35,749 bases of DNA from DASYTH01 sp036002505. Lineage in GTDB: Bacteria; Actinomycetota; Actinomycetes; Mycobacteriales; Pseudonocardiaceae. The position numbers were made by a program, and so were the translations under genes. The first letter of the stretch is position 1. Every line of letters starts with the position of its first letter. This document shows, piece after piece, positions 32,445 through 35,749 of this stretch. The DNA is taken from assembly GCF_036002505.1 (NCBI RefSeq), contig NZ_DASYTH010000179.1, forward strand, positions 1-35,749, in the 5' to 3' direction. Under the pieces are notes generated by a model. That model was not told the DNA's origin, did no database searches, and saw only the letters and a program-made list of their open reading frames with translations.

Positions 32445-33089
32445 ATGCGAAGGACAACCCGAATGGCCGGTGGCGCCGTGGCGGCCGCCGTGCTGGTGCT
32501 CGCCGCCCCGGTTCCGGCCTCGGCCGGCGGGCCGACCAGCGTGCTGATCGTGTCGCCCGGCCGGCAGGCCACCGCGTCGCTGTACACCACCGACGAGGCC
32601 TACACCCGGCTGGAGAAGCTGCTCGGGGACAACCCGACCGCCGATCCGGCGGCCCCGGACCTGCACGGCGGGCCGGGCACCGACGCCATCAACGTCACCT
32701 GGCTGGCCCACGACGTGTGGATCTGGCGGGTCGACCGGATCTTCACCGACGCGCCGCAGGGTCCGTGGGTCGAGACGTTCATGCCCACGGAGAGCGGCAT
32801 CGATTTCAGCAAACCCGGAGTGCGCCACGCGCCGAGCGACAGCGACGGGCTGATGACCCTGCTCAGCGCGTTGCGACTGCTCGGCGAGCCGCCGCCCGCC
32901 TACGCGGGCGCCAAGGCCCCGGTCACCCAGCAGCAGCCCGCCCCGGCCGCGACGGTGTCCGAGAGCGCGCCGCCCGACCGCGGCTGGCTGTGGCTGGTGC
33001 TCGGGATCGCGGCCGGCGCCGTCCTGGTGATCGGCTTCCGCCCGCTGGCCAGGCGGCTGCGCCCGCAACTAGCCTCGGGGCATGGCTGA
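32445..33089 (+). CDS. Secreted, C-terminally membrane-anchored protein
   Basis: The 214-residue product has a signal peptide at residues 1-27 (MAGGAVAAAVLVLAAPVPASA), an exported domain (GPTSVLIVSPGRQATASLYTTDEAYTRLEKLLG; VTWLAHDVWIWRVDRIF), a Pro/Ala-rich spacer and a C-terminal helix WLWLVLGIAAGAVLVIGF followed by Arg-rich cytoplasmic residues. It is therefore a type I membrane protein facing the wall. I recognise no family with known function. An ATG at 32436 is an alternative start; a ribosome binding site is not evident. Its stop overlaps the ATG at 33082 of the choD reading frame by 8 bp. Confidence 0.75.
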   Translation: MRRTTRMAGGAVAAAVLVLAAPVPASAGGPTSVLIVSPGRQATASLYTTDEAYTRLEKLLGDNPTADPAAPDLHGGPGTDAINVTWLAHDVWIWRVDRIFTDAPQGPWVETFMPTESGIDFSKPGVRHAPSDSDGLMTLLSALRLLGEPPPAYAGAKAPVTQQQPAPAATVSESAPPDRGWLWLVLGIAAGAVLVIGFRPLARRLRPQLASGHG

Positions 33090-34971
33090 ACTCGTCAGTA
33101 ACAAGGACCCTGAGCGGGCCGGCGGTGTCTGGACTGACGAGCAGCGCAGGGCGCGAGCGTCAGCGAGTGACCGAGCAGCGCAGGAGGGAAGACACCGCGT
33201 CAAGGCCCGCTCACGCGAGCGGAGCGAGCCCAATGTCACTGCCCGCTCCCGCGAGCGGAGCGAGCCCAATGTCACTGCCCGCTCCCGCGAGCGGAGCGAG
33301 CCAATTCAATACGACGTGGTGGTCGTTGGCTCGGGGTTCGGCGGCAGCGTCGCGGCGCTCCGGCTGACCGAGAAGGGCTACCGGGTCGCCGTGGTCGAGG
33401 CCGGCCGCCGGTTCGCCGACGACGAGTTCGCCCGGACCTCCTGGGACCTGCGCAACTACCTGTGGGCGCCGGCGCTCGGGTTCTTCGGCATCCAGCGCCT
33501 CCACCTGCTCAAGGACGTCATGGTGCTGGCCGGCGCCGGGGTGGGCGGCGGTTCGCTCAACTACGCCAACACGCTCTACCGTCCACTCGAGCCGTTCTAC
33601 CGGGACCGGCAGTGGGCGCACATCACCGACTGGGAGTCCGAACTGGGCCCGCACTACGACCAGGCCAGCCGGATGCTCGGGGTGGTCACCAACCCGCTGC
33701 ACACCCCGCACGACGATGTCATGCAGAAGGTCGCCGCGGACCTCGGGGTGCCGGACAGCTACCACCCCACCCCGGTCGGCGTCTACTTCGGACGCCCGGG
33801 GGAGCGCGCCGCCGACCCGTACTTCGGCGGCGCCGGGCCGGAACGCACCGGTTGCACCGCGTGCGGCTCGTGCATGACCGGCTGCCGGGTCGGTGCGAAG
33901 AACACGCTCGTGAAGAACTACCTCCACCTGGCCGAAAACGTCGGCGCCACGATTATCCCGATGACCACGGTGACCGGGATCCGCCCAACCGCAACGGGTT
34001 TCGCGGTCGACGCGCGCAGGACCGGCAAGCGCTCGCGGCGGTTCCGGCACACCGTCAGCGCCGGGCAGGTGGTGCTGGCCGCCGGCACCTGGGGCACCCA
34101 GAACCTGCTGCACCGGATGCGCGACACCGGCGCGCTGCCCGGGCTCTCGGCCCGCCTCGGCGAGCTCACCCGCACCAACTCCGAGGCGATCCTGGGCGCG
34201 GCCCGGCCATCCGTCGACCCGGACCGCGACTTCAGCCGCGGCGTCGCGATCACGTCGTCGATCCACCCGGACCCGGCCACGCACATCGAGCCGGTGCGCT
34301 ACGGCAAGGGCAGCAACGCCATGGGGCTGCTGCAGACCATCGCGACGGACGGGTCGTCGCCGGTGCCGCGCTGGCGGCAGGCGCTGAACTTCGTGGTGCG
34401 CCACCCGATCCAGACCGCGCGGCTGCTGCAGGTGTACCGGTGGAGCGAGCGGACGGTGATCCTGCTGGTGATGCAGACGCTCGACAACTCGATCACCACC
34501 TACACGAAGCCCGGCCTGTTCGGGCGCCGGCGGTACACGTCGAAACAGGGCCATGGCGAGCCGAACCCGAGCTTCATCCCGGTCGGGCACCAGGCCACCG
34601 AACTGGCCGCGAAGCACATCGAGGGGATGGCCGGCGGGACGTGGGGAGAGCTGTTCAACATCCCGCTCACCGCGCACTTCATCGGGGGCTGCCCGATCGG
34701 CCTGTCCCCCGAGGACGGCGTGATCGACCCCTACCACCGGGTGCACAACTACCCCGGGCTGTCCGTCGTGGACGGTGCGGCGATCACCGCGAACCTCGGC
34801 GTGAACCCGTCGCTGACCATCACCGCCCAGGCCGAGCGCGCGTTCTCGTTCTGGCCCAACAAAGGCGATCCCGACCCGCGCCCGCCCCAGCCCGAGGATT
34901 ACCGGCGCCTCGAGCCGGTGCGCCCGGCGCACCCCGCGGTGCCCGAGGGTGCGCCCGCCGAGCTCCGGTAG
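33082..34971 (+). CDS. choD: GMC-family oxidoreductase ChoD with element-encoded N-terminal extension
   Basis: This is an FAD-dependent oxidoreductase close to M. tuberculosis ChoD, annotated as cholesterol oxidase although its true substrate is disputed. The FAD fold begins at YDVVVVGSGFGGSVAALRL (about residue 77). GAGVGGGSLNYANTLY follows, then a four-cysteine cluster at residues 258, 261, 264 and 268 (GCTACGSCMTGC), and the C-terminal VDGAAITANLGVNPSLTITAQAERA. The remembered homologue has only a few residues before YDV. Here repeat copy 3 abuts that point with no good start codon or ribosome binding site between. The first in-frame start is the ATG at 33082, which would add about 75 residues including two and a half copies of ARSRERSEPNVT. 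The GTG codons at about 33316 and 33319 are the alternatives. The 3' end overlaps the hydrolase gene by 73 bp. Confidence 0.85.
   Translation: MAELVSNKDPERAGGVWTDEQRRARASASDRAAQEGRHRVKARSRERSEPNVTARSRERSEPNVTARSRERSEPIQYDVVVVGSGFGGSVAALRLTEKGYRVAVVEAGRRFADDEFARTSWDLRNYLWAPALGFFGIQRLHLLKDVMVLAGAGVGGGSLNYANTLYRPLEPFYRDRQWAHITDWESELGPHYDQASRMLGVVTNPLHTPHDDVMQKVAADLGVPDSYHPTPVGVYFGRPGERAADPYFGGAGPERTGCTACGSCMTGCRVGAKNTLVKNYLHLAENVGATIIPMTTVTGIRPTATGFAVDARRTGKRSRRFRHTVSAGQVVLAAGTWGTQNLLHRMRDTGALPGLSARLGELTRTNSEAILGAARPSVDPDRDFSRGVAITSSIHPDPATHIEPVRYGKGSNAMGLLQTIATDGSSPVPRWRQALNFVVRHPIQTARLLQVYRWSERTVILLVMQTLDNSITTYTKPGLFGRRRYTSKQGHGEPNPSFIPVGHQATELAAKHIEGMAGGTWGELFNIPLTAHFIGGCPIGLSPEDGVIDPYHRVHNYPGLSVVDGAAITANLGVNPSLTITAQAERAFSFWPNKGDPDPRPPQPEDYRRLEPVRPAHPAVPEGAPAELR
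33112..33305 (+). repeat. Dispersed palindromic element, copy 3, with 36-bp tandem tail
   Basis: The 5' arm GAGCGGGCCGGCGGTGTC (33112-33129) differs from copies 1 and 2 by one T to C. The 3' arm GACACCGCG (33191-33199) has the matching A to G. GGCCCGCTC follows at 33204-33212. The tail is repeated with a 36-bp period from 33205, 33241 and 33277 (the third unit incomplete). The element is in frame with choD and lies inside its longest ORF. Confidence 0.9.
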
Positions 34972-35749
34972 GGAAGCAATGTCACATTGCTGCCCTCATC
35001 GAAGAAGTCGATCAACCTGGGAGCCAGCAGGGTCACGTCCACTTGATGGGTCTGCCCGTCGAGCGTGCGCTCCGCCGCACCCGGAACGGCCCCGGCGAGG
35101 GCGTGCGCGGCGTCCTTCAGCGCCGGCAGGGTGTCGCCGCCGGCCATGACGAGCACGGGCACCGTGACGACGGGCGCGCGCTGGAGCACCGAGCGGTCGC
35201 CGCCGATGGTGTTGTCGTAGATCAGGGTGTGCGCGATGGCCTCGAATCCTGACCAGAACGGCTGGGTGCGCATCCCGGCGATCACCTGGCCGGGGATCTG
35301 GGGTCCGTTGGCCATGAAATGGGCCACCGCATCACCGCGCTGACCGGCCTCGACCAGCCTGGTCAGCTCGGGGACCATGGCCGCCGCGTGCGTGCCGTCG
35401 AGGTCCAGCGGCGGTTCGTACATCGCCAGCCGCCTGACGCCGAGCCCGCGTGCCGCCGCCTCCAGTCCGATCAGCGCACCCGACGACATGCCGTACACGA
35501 ACGCCGAGCCGCCGGCCTCGGTGATGATCGCCGCGAGGTCCTCGATCTCGCGCTCGACCGCCCATGGCTGGGTGTCGCCGCTGTCGCCGCGGCCGCGGCG
35601 GTCGTAGCCGAACACGGTGAAGTGCGGCGCGAGCAGTTCGGCCAGCGGCATGCTGGTCTGCCGGTCGCAGAACGCGCCCTCGACGATGATCACCGGCGGC
35701 CCGTCGCCGTACCGGTCGACGACGATCGTGGTGCCATCCTGGGAAGTTG
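34899..35749 (-). CDS. Alpha/beta hydrolase, partial (5' end beyond the window)
   Basis: The visible 282 codons run from the right edge to the stop at 34899. The nucleophile elbow is GMSSG in AFVYGMSSGALIGLEAA, preceded by FGYDRRGRGDSG. The Asp candidate lies near VLVMAGGD and the catalytic His in GQTHQVD. This matches small alpha/beta-fold esterase or haloperoxidase-like hydrolases; the substrate is unknown. Family members normally end soon after the helix seen as LIDFFDE. Here the frame continues for about 30 low-quality residues through a palindrome (34970-34996) and antisense to the end of choD, which suggests that the original stop was lost. Confidence 0.8.
   Translation of the reverse strand, partial: TSQDGTTIVVDRYGDGPPVIIVEGAFCDRQTSMPLAELLAPHFTVFGYDRRGRGDSGDTQPWAVEREIEDLAAIITEAGGSAFVYGMSSGALIGLEAAARGLGVRRLAMYEPPLDLDGTHAAAMVPELTRLVEAGQRGDAVAHFMANGPQIPGQVIAGMRTQPFWSGFEAIAHTLIYDNTIGGDRSVLQRAPVVTVPVLVMAGGDTLPALKDAAHALAGAVPGAAERTLDGQTHQVDVTLLAPRLIDFFDEGSNVTLLPYRSSAGAPSGTAGCAGRTGSRRR
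34970..34996. terminator. Palindrome at the choD stop codon
   Basis: AGGGAAGCAATGT (34970-34982) and ACATTGCTGCCCT (34984-34996) are 13-bp arms with one mismatch and a single-base centre. The left arm starts in the choD stop codon. It contains CAATGTCAC, which also occurs in and beside the dispersed elements. Confidence 0.6.

Noticed and set aside
33205..33305. A CRISPR-like array in the 36-bp repeats
   Set aside because: Units are directly adjacent with no unique spacers, and no cas genes are present.

Overview
The window is GC-rich actinobacterial DNA, most likely from the order Pseudonocardiales (Amycolatopsis-like). GTG and TTG starts are frequent, several genes look leaderless, and CIRCE, WhiB, SigD/RsdA and BldM-type regulators are present. 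From about 3.0 kb to 35.0 kb the backbone follows a block known from Mycobacterium tuberculosis: tsaB-rimI-tsaD, groES-groEL1, whiB3, an Rv3415c-like gene, sigD-rsdA, an Rv3412-like gene, guaB2, guaB3 and choD. This comparison is from memory of that locus; no search was run.

Layout. 1-3021: a malonyl-CoA synthetase (matB) with a 3'-truncated carboxyltransferase gene behind it, divergent from a methyltransferase. 3065-5243: the overlapping tsaB-rimI-tsaD operon for the tRNA t6A modification. 5253-7279: an ECF (SigE-family) sigma factor with a single-pass membrane protein. 7280-7780: a promoter, a 32-codon ORF, a structured hairpin and tRNA-Arg(ACG). 7780-10254: a secreted peptidoglycan amidase and a small membrane protein. 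10348-12628: the HrcA/CIRCE-controlled groES-groEL1 pair. 12695-18089: a regulatory cluster with whiB3, a CarH-like B12-type MerR regulator, a TPR-like protein, a BldM-like regulator, sigD, its anti-sigma factor rsdA and a DUF5319-type gene. 18218-23853: guaB2 and guaB3 (purine synthesis), separated by a diguanylate cyclase and an MFS transporter. 24055-32341: an accessory block with a tandem GNAT protein, a large ATPase regulator with an N-terminal LuxR domain, a methyltransferase, a GlsB-type membrane protein and a GH1 beta-glucosidase/MFS transporter operon. 32445-35749: an anchored secreted protein, choD (GMC oxidoreductase) and a partial alpha/beta hydrolase.

The most unusual signal is a dispersed, strongly palindromic element of about 120 bp. 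It occurs three times (10852-10970, 23926-24044, 33112-33305), each time just upstream of a gene on the same strand (groEL, the tandem GNAT gene, choD). Its outer arms can form an 18-bp stem that keeps pairing through a compensatory T:A to C:G change. Its 3' arm can instead pair with a sequence just downstream, which gives two mutually exclusive folds. In the third copy a 36-bp tail is tandemly repeated and the whole element lies in frame with choD, where it would encode an Arg/Ser/Glu-rich N-terminal extension.
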